Shown here: one piece after another, positions 1 to 9,452 of the stretch
How positions within the stretch are numbered: the stretch's first letter is position 1
Layout: the number at the start of each line of letters is the position of its first letter
Assembly (NCBI GenBank): GCA_016720065.1
Contig: JADJXY010000001.1
Coordinates: 124,001-188,000, forward strand
Length of the DNA: 64,000 nt
Direction of reading: 5' to 3'
From: Betaproteobacteria bacterium
GTDB taxonomy: Bacteria; Pseudomonadota; Gammaproteobacteria; Burkholderiales; Rhodocyclaceae
The notes under the pieces: model-generated
Databases searched by the model: none
Seen by the model: only the letters and a program-made list of their open reading frames with translations
What the model was told of the DNA's origin: nothing
Position numbers and translations under genes: made by a program

Positions 1-29
1 AGTAACACTCCCGCACAGGAACCCCCCTC

Positions 30-1004
30 ATGCAAAGCAGTGGACTTCTGAAGCCCCGTATCATCGACGTGCAGAGCGTCTCGCCGGTGCAAGCCAAGGT
101 GGTCATGGAACCGTTCGAACGCGGTTTCGGGCATACCCTGGGCAACGCCCTGCGCCGCATCCTTCTCTCTTCCATGCCCGGCTTCGCGCCGACGGAAGTC
201 ACCATCGACGGCGTGCTCCACGAGTACTCCACCGTCGATGGCGTGCAGGAAGATGTGGTGGACATTCTGTTGAATCTCAAGGGCATCGTCTTCAAACTTC
301 ACAACCGGGAAGTGGTCACCCTCTCCCTGAACAAGGAAGGTGAAGGCGCCGTCCGGGCCGGTGATATCGAGCTGCCCCACGATGTCGAAATCATCAACCC
401 CGAGCACGTCATCGCTCACCTCTCTCCGGGGGGCAAGCTCTCCATGGAGGTCAAGGTCGAGCGGGGTCGGGGTTACGTACCCGGCAACGTGCGCAACCTG
501 GGGGACTCCAAGACCATCGGCAAGCTGGTCCTGGACGCGTCCTTCAGTCCGATTCGCCGTGTCGCCTACAACGTCGAAAGCGCCCGCGTCGAGCAGCGCA
601 CCGACCTGGACAAGCTGGTGGTCGATATCGAGACCAACGGCGTCGTCGAGCCGGAAGAAGCCATTCGCTACGCCGCCCGCGTGCTGATGGAACAGCTTTC
701 CGTCTTCGCCGATCTGGAAGGGACAGCCCCCGCCATCGAGGCTTCCAAGCCCGTTCAGGTGGATCCGGTCCTCCTGCGCCCGGTGGACGACCTCGAGCTG
801 ACGGTTCGCTCCGCCAATTGCCTCAAGGCCGAGAACATCTACTACATCGGCGATCTTATCCAGCGCACCGAGAACGAGTTGCTCAAGACCCCCAACCTGG
901 GTCGCAAGTCGCTCAACGAAATCAAGGAAGTGCTGGCTGCCCGTGGTTTGACCCTGGGCATGAAACTCGAGAACTGGCCGCCCGCCGGTCTGGAAAAGGC
1001 CTAA
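30..1004 (+). CDS. rpoA: DNA-directed RNA polymerase subunit alpha
   Basis: Encodes the 324-residue alpha subunit, which dimerises to nucleate assembly of core RNA polymerase and contacts promoter UP elements and activators through its C-terminal domain. The N-terminal assembly domain spans about residues 1-230 and contains FERGFGHTLGNALRRILLSS. After a flexible linker, the alpha-CTD at about 255-310 carries the helix-hairpin-helix segment around TPNLGRKSLNEIKEVL. Length is normal for proteobacteria. An AGGA sequence nine bases before the ATG serves as ribosome binding site. rplQ follows 57 bp downstream, the standard end of the alpha operon; rpsD would be expected just left of the window. 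Identification is certain. Confidence 0.99.
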   Translation: MQSSGLLKPRIIDVQSVSPVQAKVVMEPFERGFGHTLGNALRRILLSSMPGFAPTEVTIDGVLHEYSTVDGVQEDVVDILLNLKGIVFKLHNREVVTLSLNKEGEGAVRAGDIELPHDVEIINPEHVIAHLSPGGKLSMEVKVERGRGYVPGNVRNLGDSKTIGKLVLDASFSPIRRVAYNVESARVEQRTDLDKLVVDIETNGVVEPEEAIRYAARVLMEQLSVFADLEGTAPAIEASKPVQVDPVLLRPVDDLELTVRSANCLKAENIYYIGDLIQRTENELLKTPNLGRKSLNEIKEVLAARGLTLGMKLENWPPAGLEKA

Positions 1005-1061
1005 GGCCTTTTTCGACCGCGGCAGTCAAGGGACGCCTGCAGAATATAGAAAGGATTAACC

Positions 1062-1466
1062 ATGCGTCACCGTTTGGGACTTCGCAAACTCAACCGTACC
1101 AGCAGTCATCGCCTGGCGATGCTGCGCAACATGACCGTTTCGCTGCTGCGTCACGAAGCGATCAAGACCACCGTGCCCAAGGCCAAGGAATTGCGCCGCG
1201 TCGTGGAGCCGATGATCACACTGGGCAAGACCCCGACCCTCGCCAACAAGCGTCTGGCCTTCGATCGGCTGCGTGATCGCGATATCGTGGTCAAACTCTT
1301 CGCCGAGATCGGGCCGCGCTACGCCACCCGTCCGGGCGGTTACCTGCGCATCCTGAAGTGCGGATTCCGCGTGGGCGACAATGCGCCCATGGCTTTCGTC
1401 GAACTGGTGGATCGTCCCGAGCCCACCGAGCCGGTGGAAGTCGCCGACGAGCAAGCCGCTGCCTGA
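1062..1466 (+). CDS. rplQ: 50S ribosomal protein L17
   Basis: Encodes L17 (134 residues), a large-subunit protein near the exit tunnel. It begins MRHRLGLRKLNRTSSHR, the invariant N-terminus of the family, and contains the LLRHEAIKTTVPKAKELRR stretch. An acidic, Glu/Ala-rich tail follows residue 120 as in other betaproteobacteria. AAGGA lies a few bases before the ATG. It is the last gene of the alpha operon, transcribed with rpoA, and is followed at once by a strong terminator. Confidence 0.99.
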   Translation: MRHRLGLRKLNRTSSHRLAMLRNMTVSLLRHEAIKTTVPKAKELRRVVEPMITLGKTPTLANKRLAFDRLRDRDIVVKLFAEIGPRYATRPGGYLRILKCGFRVGDNAPMAFVELVDRPEPTEPVEVADEQAAA

Positions 1467-1480
1467 TCGGGTCAGCGCAC

Positions 1481-1511
1481 AAAAAAAGGCCGGGAAATCC
1501 CGGCCTTTTTT
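1481..1511. terminator. Bidirectional intrinsic terminator after rplQ
   Basis: A run of A residues leads into a GGCCGGG/CCCGGCC stem closed by an AAAT loop and followed by a T run, so the structure works on both strands. It ends the ribosomal operon on the plus strand and the kinase/regulator operon arriving on the minus strand. Confidence 0.95.
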
Positions 1512-1542
1512 GCGCCCGCGGCAAACGCGTCGGTGGGGTCTG

Positions 1543-3078
1543 TCACGGGCAGGCAATGACCATCAGGGAAACGTCGTCAGCGGCCATCTCCTCGCCCAGG
1601 TGCCGCCGCAACGCCGTCTGGACCGCGTCGAAGCGCTGACCCGGTGTGGTGTGGGCCAGGCTGCCCAGGATGCCTTCCGGCCCGAACTGGCGGCCTTCGC
1701 GGTCGGTGGCCTCGATGAGTCCATCCGAATAGAGGAAGAGCTGACTCTCCTTTTCCCAGGTAAACGAGGTCGCCTCGGCGTCAATCTGGTCAATGATGCC
1801 CAGGGGCACCTGGGTGGACGGGAACTCCGCCTCCTTGCGCCCCCAGCGATCGATGAGCAGTGCCGCAGGCGTCCCCCCCACCCAGATTTCGCCCCGCTTG
1901 CTGGTCGGGTCCAGGGCCACGACCGTGGCGGCGACGAAACGGCCGATGGGCATCGACTCGCGCAACTGCTGGTTGAGTTCCCGGATCAGTTCATGCACCG
2001 GCAGGTTCTGGGCGCTCATGCGGTAAAAGACCGTCAGTACCGGCAGCACGCTGATGGCTGCCGCCAGACCATGTCCGGTGGCATCCGCCAGGAGGGCATA
2101 AAAGCGCCCCTGAGGTGAGCGGGCCGCCGCCACCACGTCGCCGCTGAAATGCTCGGCCGGAATCACCTTGTATTGCAGGCTGGGATCCTGGAGCCCGCGC
2201 CGGTGCATCTGCTTTTCCACCAGACGCATGGCGAGTTGCTGCTCGCTCTCGGTCTGGTCGTAGTAGGCCTGGAGCTGGCGGGCATTCTCGTGCAGCTTGG
2301 CGTCGGCGGCCTTGCGCTCGGAAATGTCGCGCACGACGCCGATGAAAAGGCGGGTGTTGTCGAGTTGAATTTCGGACACGCCGAGTTCGGCAGGGAACAG
2401 GGCGCCGTCCCGGCGCTTGCCGATCACTTCCCGCTCGCTGCCCATGATGCGTGGGGGCTCGCCACCCACGTAGCGGCCGACGTAGCCATCGTGCTCGGAA
2501 TGGTAAGGTTCCGGCATGAGCACCTTGACGTTCTGGCCGATCAGATCGGCGGCCGGCCAGCCAAAAAGCTTTTCCGTGGCCGAATTGCAGGCCAGGATCG
2601 TGGCCTTCGTGTCGATGGTGATGATCGCCTCGAGCACGTTGTCGGAAATGGCCTGGAGGCGCTTCAAGGCCTCGATCGACTGGGCCTGGAGCGTCAGCGA
2701 CTTCTGCATCGAGCGCAGCTTCGCTTCCAGGACGATGAAATTGATCGGCTTCGTCAGGTAGTCGTCGCCCCCGGCATTGAGCCCTTCCAGCAGGTTCTCG
2801 TCCCGATTCAGCGCCGACAGGAAAATGACCGGAACCCAGAGTTCCTTGACCAGGGCCCGGATGCGCCGGGCAGCCTCGAAGCCGTCCATCACCGGCATCA
2901 TGATGTCGAGCAGGACCATGTCGGGGCGCTCCGCCTCGAAGGCCTGTACCGCCTCCTCGCCGTTCTCGGCCAACAGTACCTGATGGCCCAGCTTTTTTAG
3001 GAAGACCTGCAGGACGTGCAGGTTCGTCTTGTTGTCGTCGACCGCGAGGATGCGCAGGGGTTTGAGGGTATCGGTCAT
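1543..3078 (-). CDS. Response regulator with PAS and SpoIIE-type phosphatase domains
   Basis: A 511-residue cytoplasmic signalling protein. Residues about 8-125 are a receiver domain with the acidic pair D14-D15, phospho-acceptor D58 (LLDIMMP) and the conserved Lys near KPI. Residues about 140-260 form a PAS domain (SDNVLEAIITID ... DISERK). The C-terminal ~200 residues form a SpoIIE/RsbU-like PP2C serine phosphatase with the metal motifs GDVVAA, LLADATGHGLAA and DDVSLMVI. Proteins of this plan usually dephosphorylate an anti-anti-sigma factor in partner-switching pathways; no such partner is visible here. It lies 30 bp downstream of the histidine kinase gene in the same direction and is most likely its cognate output. 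The physiological signal is unknown. Confidence 0.9.
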   Translation of the reverse strand: MTDTLKPLRILAVDDNKTNLHVLQVFLKKLGHQVLLAENGEEAVQAFEAERPDMVLLDIMMPVMDGFEAARRIRALVKELWVPVIFLSALNRDENLLEGLNAGGDDYLTKPINFIVLEAKLRSMQKSLTLQAQSIEALKRLQAISDNVLEAIITIDTKATILACNSATEKLFGWPAADLIGQNVKVLMPEPYHSEHDGYVGRYVGGEPPRIMGSEREVIGKRRDGALFPAELGVSEIQLDNTRLFIGVVRDISERKAADAKLHENARQLQAYYDQTESEQQLAMRLVEKQMHRRGLQDPSLQYKVIPAEHFSGDVVAAARSPQGRFYALLADATGHGLAAAISVLPVLTVFYRMSAQNLPVHELIRELNQQLRESMPIGRFVAATVVALDPTSKRGEIWVGGTPAALLIDRWGRKEAEFPSTQVPLGIIDQIDAEATSFTWEKESQLFLYSDGLIEATDREGRQFGPEGILGSLAHTTPGQRFDAVQTALRRHLGEEMAADDVSLMVIACP

Positions 3079-3108
3079 CGGAAACTGGCTTGGGGCCGAC
3101 AGGCGGGA

Positions 3109-5811
3109 TCAGATCACCGGTTCGCCGGCACCCTCGGTGGGTGGCGCGACCGGGAGCGTGATGGTGAATGTGGCGCCGCCCTCCGGGTTGTTCTTTGCCG
3201 CAATCGTACCATGGTGGGCCTGGATGATCTCGCGCGAGATGGCCAGTCCCAGGCCCGTGCCGCCGGCCCCGGTCTTGGTGGTGCTGCTCTGGACGAACTT
3301 CTCGAAGATCTGATCCAGCTCGCTCGCCGGAATGCCAACGCCCCGGTCGCAGAACTCGACCATCAGGGTGGGGGTGCCGAAGCAATCCAGGGTCTCGCCG
3401 ATGCGCACCCCGATCTCGCCCCCGGGCGGCGAGAACTTGATGGCATTGGCGAGCAGGTTGTGGACCACGCGGGCGATCTGGACCGCGTCGCCGATCAGGG
3501 AACAGTCCCGCGCCTCAAGGCTGAAACTGACCGTCAGGGCGTGGGGCGTGAGGAGGGACTCCAGGTCGCGGATGGCGTCGCCGACCACTCCGGCGAGGTC
3601 GAAGCGGGCCTTGTGCATGGGCATGCGTCCCGCTTCCAGCCTGGAAAGATCGAGCAGGTCGTTGATGAGGACGACCAGCCGTTCGGCGCTTTGCCGGATG
3701 CGCTCGAAGTACGGAATCGCCTTTTCGGGGGCCGCGTGGGCCCGCTCCATCCCCAGGCGGCTGAAGCTCATGATGGCGTGCATGGGGGTGCGCAGCTCGT
3801 GGGACATATTCGCCAGGAATTCCGACTTGGCCCGATCGGCCCTGGTCGCCGCGGTGAGGGCGCGGGAAAGGTCGGCGGTGCGCGCCATCACCAGTTCCTG
3901 CAGATTGTCCCGGTGCCGGCGCAGTTCCGCCTCGATGCGCTTGCGATCCGTAATGTCGGTATAGATGGTGACGAAGCCGCCCCCGCTAAGGGGGGTGCCA
4001 CGCACCTCGATGACCCGGCCGTCGGGGCGCGTGCGCTCGAACTGGTGGGCTTGGGGATTGGCCGCCTTGGCCATCAGTGCATCGGCCAGGGCCTCCGGGT
4101 CGCCAGGGCCATACTCGCCACGGCGGGCGTTGAACAGCGCCACCTCACGAAAGGTGGGCGTGCGAGGAGCAAAAAGCTCGGGCGGAAAATCGAGCACCTC
4201 CAGCAGACGCTGGTTGGCAGCGATGAAATTGAGCTCGGGGTCGATGAGGGAGATGCCGCAGGGCACGTTGGCCAGGATGGTCTGCACCATGTCGTGCTGG
4301 CGCGCGAGCTTCTCTTCGGCGGCGTGTTTGTCGCTCACGTCGATGGCGATGCCTAGGTAACCCGTGACGCTGCCGTCGGCCCCGCGCAGGGCCGTGACGG
4401 TCAGATCGACCCGCAGCAGCGCGCCGTCCACCCGCCGGTAGGTCCATTCCCGCCGTTCGAAGCCCTCCCGGTCCGGTAGCGCGGTGAAGACCTGGAAGCC
4501 CTCGACCGGGCGCTGCAACAGTCGGGACAACTCTGCGGAGCGTGCCGCGATCTCGTCCTCCCGATGGAAGGCCGCCGGCGTTGCCTTGCCTAGCATGTCG
4601 CTCGCTTCCCGCCCCAGCAATTTCTCCGCCCCGCGGTTGAACAGGGTGATCGTTCCGCTCACGTCGGTGGCGATGATGCTGACCTCGGTGGCACAGTCCA
4701 GAATCGCCTGCTTGAACTGGTCCCGGGCGCGGATGGCGGCCTCGGCCTGGCGTAAATCCGCCGTCGCCTGAGCGGCGTAGGCCATGGCCATGTGCTTTTG
4801 GGTCAGGAGCAGAAAAACCCCGAGGGACAGGAGCAGCGAGATGGTGAGCCCCCCGACGATGATCAGGGCCGGATCGGCAAGACTCGCTGCCGCGGGGCCG
4901 CCGCCGTAGGCAAATTCGAGCCGCCAGGTCCGGCCGCCGAAATCCACTTCGTGCTGGGTGTGCAGGGGAGCGGAATCCCAATCGAGTGCCGGCCGAGTGC
5001 TGTGAAAGGGGACCTCGCCGGACTCCTGATCCTGGTCGAAGACGCGCAGGGCCAGGGTATCGACCATCGTCTTCTGCGTTGTATCCAGAAATTCGCTCAT
5101 GCGGTAAGCCGCATAGGCGACGCCGGCGAAGGCAGCGCGGCGCTCCTGCACGTTGCCGATGGGCGCCCCGGCGCGATACACGGCGCGCAGCATGAGGAAG
5201 GCCGACTGTTCCTCATCGTGTACCAGCACGACCTTGCGGGAAACGACGATGTCATCAACGTCGATGGCCCGCTCCAGCGCTTCGCGCCGTGCGGGCTCGG
5301 AATACAGGTCGAAGCCCCGGGCGCGCAGTGCCACATCCTGGCCCGCGGCGAGCAGGTCCACGACGACCAGCATGGGCGAGTCCCCCGCGGGATAGACCGT
5401 GAAATCGCCGCCGCCGTCCCGCTGCCGGACCCTGGCCTCCAGGGCACCCACTTCGCTGCGCTCTATGCGGGGGGCGAAACCGTAGGCGATCATCCCCGGC
5501 AGATGACGGTACGCATCGGTCCGCACGGTGTACAGCCGCCATTCCTCGGCACTGATGGCCTCGCTGCTGGCGAAAAAGGCGGCCAGGTCCCGGATGAACT
5601 GGCCGTGGAACTGCAGCCGCTCCCGCAGTTCGTAGGTCGCCTGGGCTGCCTCGCGCTGGAAGTCCTGATTGCGGCTTTCTTCCAGGGCCAGGCGGCGATG
5701 CTTGCCATAGCTGCAGGCGAGAGCGGCCAGGAGCAGGAAAAGCACGACCGGCGCCACCCAGCGCAGGTGCGCCGAGGGGCGGGGCAGGGAGGGGGGAGTC
5801 GGGAATTTCAT
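3109..5811 (-). CDS. CHASE-PAS-PAS sensor histidine kinase
   Basis: A 900-residue membrane histidine kinase. A first transmembrane segment (about residues 17-34) and a second (about 310-335) bracket a periplasmic CHASE-type sensor domain that includes GMIAYGFAPRIERSE. Two PAS domains follow (about 370-490 and 500-620), the first ending GYLGIAIDVSDK. The HisKA box is SHELRTPMHAI with phospho-acceptor H671. The ATPase domain has the N box NLLANAIKFSP, G1 box DRGVGIP and G2 box GTGLGLAI. There is no receiver domain in the protein, and the next gene supplies one. The ABC exporter gene ends 30 bp upstream, so exporter, kinase and regulator may form one transcript. The ligand cannot be told from sequence. 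Confidence 0.92.
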   Translation of the reverse strand: MKFPTPPSLPRPSAHLRWVAPVVLFLLLAALACSYGKHRRLALEESRNQDFQREAAQATYELRERLQFHGQFIRDLAAFFASSEAISAEEWRLYTVRTDAYRHLPGMIAYGFAPRIERSEVGALEARVRQRDGGGDFTVYPAGDSPMLVVVDLLAAGQDVALRARGFDLYSEPARREALERAIDVDDIVVSRKVVLVHDEEQSAFLMLRAVYRAGAPIGNVQERRAAFAGVAYAAYRMSEFLDTTQKTMVDTLALRVFDQDQESGEVPFHSTRPALDWDSAPLHTQHEVDFGGRTWRLEFAYGGGPAAASLADPALIIVGGLTISLLLSLGVFLLLTQKHMAMAYAAQATADLRQAEAAIRARDQFKQAILDCATEVSIIATDVSGTITLFNRGAEKLLGREASDMLGKATPAAFHREDEIAARSAELSRLLQRPVEGFQVFTALPDREGFERREWTYRRVDGALLRVDLTVTALRGADGSVTGYLGIAIDVSDKHAAEEKLARQHDMVQTILANVPCGISLIDPELNFIAANQRLLEVLDFPPELFAPRTPTFREVALFNARRGEYGPGDPEALADALMAKAANPQAHQFERTRPDGRVIEVRGTPLSGGGFVTIYTDITDRKRIEAELRRHRDNLQELVMARTADLSRALTAATRADRAKSEFLANMSHELRTPMHAIMSFSRLGMERAHAAPEKAIPYFERIRQSAERLVVLINDLLDLSRLEAGRMPMHKARFDLAGVVGDAIRDLESLLTPHALTVSFSLEARDCSLIGDAVQIARVVHNLLANAIKFSPPGGEIGVRIGETLDCFGTPTLMVEFCDRGVGIPASELDQIFEKFVQSSTTKTGAGGTGLGLAISREIIQAHHGTIAAKNNPEGGATFTITLPVAPPTEGAGEPVI

Positions 5812-5841
5812 GGTGGGAGGTTGCCGACGCCGGCCATGGTA

Positions 5842-7653
5842 TCAGGGCTTCTGTGCCCCGGACTCTTCCTGCTGCTGCAAGGCCCACATGCGGGCGTAAG
5901 TGCCGCCCGCCTGGAGCAGGGAGCCGTGGCTGCCGCGCTCGGCGATGCGCCCCTCGTCCATGACCAGGATGAGATCGGCGTTCATGACCGTGGACAGGCG
6001 ATGGGCGATGACCAGCACCGTGCGTCCGCGGGCGGCAAATTCCAGTTGCGCCTGGATGGCCTTCTCGGTGCCCGAATCGAGGGCCGAGGTCGCCTCGTCG
6101 AAAATGAGCAGGGGCGGATTCTTGAGCAGGGTGCGGGCAATGGCCACCCGCTGCTTCTCTCCCCCGGAAAGCTTCAGGCCCCGCTCGCCCACGCGGGTGT
6201 CGTACTTTTGCGGCAGGGACTCGATGAAATCATGCAACTGGGCCGCCCGGGCCGCCGCCAGGACCTCGTCCCGGGAAGCCTCCGGCCGACCGTACTGGAT
6301 GTTGTAGAAAATGCTGTCGTTGAACAGCACCGTGTCCTGGGGAACGATGCCGATGGCGCTGCGCAGGCTGGCCTGCCTCAGGCCGCGCAGATCGTGACCG
6401 TTGATGCGGATGGCGCCGCCGCTCACGTCGTAAAAGCGGAAGAGCAGCCGGGCCAGAGTCGATTTCCCGGCGCCGGAAGGCCCCACCACCGCCACCGTAT
6501 GTCCCGGAGCGATGGTGAAATCGACGCCGCCCAGGATCAGGCGCTCGGGCTCGTAGGCAAAGCGTACCGCCTCGAAATCGACCCGCAGGGGGCCTGCGGG
6601 CAACTCGCGGGCGTCGGGCGCGTCGGCCACTTCGCGGTGCTCGGCCAGGAGGCCGAACATGCGCTCGATGTCGGTCAGGGCCTGGCGAATCTCCCGATAC
6701 ACCATGCCCAGGAAGTTCAGCGGCGTATAGAGCTGGATGAGAAAGGCGTTGACCAGGACCAGATCGCCCAAGGTCATGCTGCCGTCCACCACGCCGGACG
6801 CCGCCCGCCACATCATCGCCGTGACCCCCAGGGCGATGATGCCCTGCTGCCCCAGATTGAGGAAGGAAAGGGTCGTCTGGCTGCGGGTTGCCGCGTCCTC
6901 CCACTGGAGCATCTGGGTATCGTAGCGGCGCGCTTCGAAAGCCTCGTTGTTGAAGTATTTGACCGTCTCATAGTTGATGAGGCTGTCGATGGCCCGGGTG
7001 TTGGCGGCCGAATCCGACTCATTCACCGCCCGCCGGATATCGATGCGCCAATTGCTCACCTTCACCGTGAACACGATGTAGGCGGTGAGGGAAAGGGCGG
7101 TGATGACGACGTAGCCCACGTCGTACTGCACGAAGAGAATGCCCAGCACCAGCGCGATCTCCACCAGGGTGGGCAGGATCGAGTACAGGCTGTAGGAAAT
7201 CAGGCTGCCGATGGAGCGGGTTCCCCGCTCGATGTCCCGCGAAACCCCGCCGGTCTGTCGATCCAGATGAAAACGCAGGGCCAGGGAATGCAGGTGCCGG
7301 AAAACCTCCAGGGCCACGTGGCGCACCGCCTGCTGTGTCACCCGGGCAAAGAGCATCTCGCGCAACTCGGTGAACAGGGCCGTGGAAAAGCGCAGGGCAC
7401 CGTAGAGCAGCAGGAGCAGCGCCGGCAGCGCCAGGGCCTGCTGGGGGCCGGAAAGGCCGTCGATCATGGCCTTGAACACCAGGGGCACGGATACGTTGGC
7501 CACCTTGGCCCCCACCAGGCAGGACAGGGCCAGCACCACCCGCAGGCGGTAGCGCCACAGGTAGGGCAGCAGGGTGGCCAGGGTGGTGCGGATATGCAGG
7601 GTCGGAACCGGCGATCCGGCGGGGGGGCGGGGCAGGGCGGAGGAGCGGCGCAT
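5842..7653 (-). CDS. Atm1-type ABC exporter (fused permease and ATPase)
   Basis: A 603-residue half-transporter expected to dimerise in the inner membrane. The N-terminal ~310 residues hold six transmembrane helices, and the cytoplasmic coupling region has TVKYFNNE, a hallmark of the Atm1/ABCB7 branch that exports glutathione-linked metal or sulfur species. The nucleotide-binding domain carries Walker A GPSGAGKST, signature LSGGEKQRVAIAR, Walker B LLIFDEATSALD and the switch His in IAHRLST. The open frame continues upstream to 7938 but overlaps the divergent thioesterase; the ATG at 7653 gives the normal family N-terminus. It is the first gene of a likely operon with the kinase and regulator. 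The substrate is inferred from family only. Confidence 0.9.
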   Translation of the reverse strand: MRRSSALPRPPAGSPVPTLHIRTTLATLLPYLWRYRLRVVLALSCLVGAKVANVSVPLVFKAMIDGLSGPQQALALPALLLLLYGALRFSTALFTELREMLFARVTQQAVRHVALEVFRHLHSLALRFHLDRQTGGVSRDIERGTRSIGSLISYSLYSILPTLVEIALVLGILFVQYDVGYVVITALSLTAYIVFTVKVSNWRIDIRRAVNESDSAANTRAIDSLINYETVKYFNNEAFEARRYDTQMLQWEDAATRSQTTLSFLNLGQQGIIALGVTAMMWRAASGVVDGSMTLGDLVLVNAFLIQLYTPLNFLGMVYREIRQALTDIERMFGLLAEHREVADAPDARELPAGPLRVDFEAVRFAYEPERLILGGVDFTIAPGHTVAVVGPSGAGKSTLARLLFRFYDVSGGAIRINGHDLRGLRQASLRSAIGIVPQDTVLFNDSIFYNIQYGRPEASRDEVLAAARAAQLHDFIESLPQKYDTRVGERGLKLSGGEKQRVAIARTLLKNPPLLIFDEATSALDSGTEKAIQAQLEFAARGRTVLVIAHRLSTVMNADLILVMDEGRIAERGSHGSLLQAGGTYARMWALQQQEESGAQKP

Positions 7654-7670
7654 GGGCGATTTCTGGAGGG

Positions 7671-7704
7671 GGAAGCGGGAGTATAGGAAAACTGCGCCGC
7701 TTCC
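7671..7704. promoter_or_regulatory. Inverted repeat between divergent ABC exporter and thioesterase genes
   Basis: GGAAGCGG at 7671-7678 and CCGCTTCC at 7697-7704 form perfect 8-bp inverted arms around an A-rich core containing TATAGGAAAA. The position between two divergent starts suits an operator, but no regulator can be named. Confidence 0.35.
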
Positions 7705-7744
7705 GGGAAAATCAGCCGCTTTCCTCCTGTCGAGCGCCCCTCCC

Positions 7745-8143
7745 ATGGACCACATCGCCCAACTCCCCGCCAGCGAACCCACCCTGCGGGTCATGCCCAT
7801 GCCCGCCGATCTCAACCAATACGGCGACGTCTTCGGCGGCTGGGTCATGGCCCAGGTGGACGTGGCCGGCGCCATTCCCGCCCTGCGCCGGGCGCGGGGC
7901 CGGGTGGCGACGGTGTCGGTCAATTGCTTCCAGTTCAAGCAGCCGGTATCGGTGGGCGACGTGGTGAGCTTTTACGCCCGCGTCGTGCGGGTGGGAAAAA
8001 CCTCGATCACGGTGGATGTCGAGGTTTATGCCGAGCGCAACTACGCCGAACCCATCGTCGTCCGTGTGACACAGGCGCAACTGACCTACGTCGCCATCGA
8101 TTCCCAGGGGGAAAAACGGGACGTTCCCCCGGAAAATGCGTAA
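7745..8143 (+). CDS. Acyl-CoA thioesterase, YciA-like hotdog fold
   Basis: A 132-residue single-domain hotdog protein that should hydrolyse acyl-CoA thioesters in the cytoplasm. Family marks are MPMPADLNQYGDVFGGWVM, with the catalytic Asn/Asp region and helix start, followed by the conserved strand VNCFQFKQPVSVGD. Length matches YciA (about 132). The frame is open further upstream, but the ATG at 7745 gives the family start. fadL follows 46 bp downstream on the same strand, so a link to fatty-acid uptake and turnover is plausible. Confidence 0.9.
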   Translation: MDHIAQLPASEPTLRVMPMPADLNQYGDVFGGWVMAQVDVAGAIPALRRARGRVATVSVNCFQFKQPVSVGDVVSFYARVVRVGKTSITVDVEVYAERNYAEPIVVRVTQAQLTYVAIDSQGEKRDVPPENA

Positions 8144-8189
8144 AATCCGGCCATTACTCAAGATTTATGGATATTCGGGGAGAATTCCG

Positions 8190-9428
8190 TTGAACGCCCT
8201 TCGCCTGCGCCTTCTTCCGGCCTGCCTTCTGGCCGCCTTTTCGGGAACCGCCGCCGCCGCCGGCTTCCAACTCTGGGAACAGAACGCCAGCGGCATCGGC
8301 ACCGCCTACGCCGGTTCTGCCGCCATCGCCGACAACGCCAGCACCATTTTCTTCAATCCGGCGGGAATGACGCAGTTGAGCGGCGTTCGTGTTTCTCTTG
8401 GTGTTTCCGCTGTCGGGCCGAGTTTCGAATTCAATGATCGCGGCTCTTCGGGGACCGGGCTCGTGGCAGGTTTGTCGGGCGGCGACGGTGGCGACGCGGG
8501 TGGTTGGGCTGCTGTGCCGAATGCCTACCTGTCCTGGCAACTGAGTCCTCAGTGGTTCGTGGGTCTCGGGATTTCCGCTCCCTTTGGCCTGGCGACTGAA
8601 TACGACGACGGCTGGATTGGGCGCTATCACTCGCTCAAAGCGGATATCCGCACGGTGAATTTCAATCCCTCCGTGGCCTACAAGGTGAATGACAAGCTTT
8701 CCCTCGGCTTTGGCGTCAATTACCAGCTTATCGACGCCAAGATGACCAGTCTCACCCACGTTGGCATTCCGGTGAGTTCGGAATTGAAGGGGGATGACAG
8801 CGCCTGGGGTTGGAACGCAGGAGCCTTGTTTACCCTTTCGCCCTCGATGCGCGTGGGGGTCTCTTACCGTTCCGCGATGCGCTATACGGTAGACGGAGAG
8901 CAAACCGTTGCCACGACCGTCTTCCCGGCCAAGACCAAGGTTGAATTGCCCGATACCTTCATTCTCTCTGTCTGGCAGCAGGTTTCCGACCGCTGGGAAG
9001 CCATGGGGGATCTCTCCTATACGGACTGGAGCGATTTCGACAAGGCGGACATCGTGACGAAGAGTAATGGCACCCTTTTGGGTAGCGAACCCTTCAACTA
9101 CCGCGACGCCTGGCGCATCGCCTGGGGCGCGGCATACAAGGCCAACGAGGCCTGGAAAATCAAGTTCGGTATCGCCTTCGACCACACGCCGACCAGCGAT
9201 TCCCACCGTACCGCCCGTGTCCCCGACAACGATCGTCTGTGGCTGACGCTGGGGGCCCAGTGGAAGCCGAGCAAGGAGTCGGCGGTCGATATTGGTTATG
9301 CGTATCTGTATCTGCGCGATCCGTCGATCAACCAAACCAAGGTGCTACCCACCGGAACCGCCACCCTACGCGGTCGCTATGACGATTCCGGGCATGTCCT
9401 GGGAATCCAGTATTCGCACGGGTTCTGA
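8190..9428 (+). CDS. FadL/OmpP1-family outer membrane long-chain fatty acid transporter
   Basis: A 412-residue outer-membrane beta-barrel predicted to take up long-chain fatty acids or other hydrophobic compounds. A Sec signal peptide with a Leu/Ala-rich core ends at AAAA just before GFQLWEQNASGIGTAYAG, the typical FadL N-terminus including the NPA motif (FFNPAGM). The chain ends in aromatic residue Phe (SHGF), as required for barrel insertion. I chose the TTG at 8190 because GGGGAG lies seven bases upstream and it starts the signal peptide directly; the upstream ATG at 8136 would add 18 non-hydrophobic residues and overlap the thioesterase stop. A TAAAAT box at 8141-8146 may be its -10. Confidence 0.92.
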   Translation: MNALRLRLLPACLLAAFSGTAAAAGFQLWEQNASGIGTAYAGSAAIADNASTIFFNPAGMTQLSGVRVSLGVSAVGPSFEFNDRGSSGTGLVAGLSGGDGGDAGGWAAVPNAYLSWQLSPQWFVGLGISAPFGLATEYDDGWIGRYHSLKADIRTVNFNPSVAYKVNDKLSLGFGVNYQLIDAKMTSLTHVGIPVSSELKGDDSAWGWNAGALFTLSPSMRVGVSYRSAMRYTVDGEQTVATTVFPAKTKVELPDTFILSVWQQVSDRWEAMGDLSYTDWSDFDKADIVTKSNGTLLGSEPFNYRDAWRIAWGAAYKANEAWKIKFGIAFDHTPTSDSHRTARVPDNDRLWLTLGAQWKPSKESAVDIGYAYLYLRDPSINQTKVLPTGTATLRGRYDDSGHVLGIQYSHGF

Positions 9429-9452
9429 CCGGCGGGTGGCCGGGGGCGCGGC

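Noticed and set aside
3016..4356. Long plus-strand frames opposite the kinase/regulator operon (and similar long antisense frames elsewhere, for example 4792-7686 and 45367-47631)
   Set aside because: These are mirror frames produced by high GC3 codon use; they lack start signals and recognisable domains.
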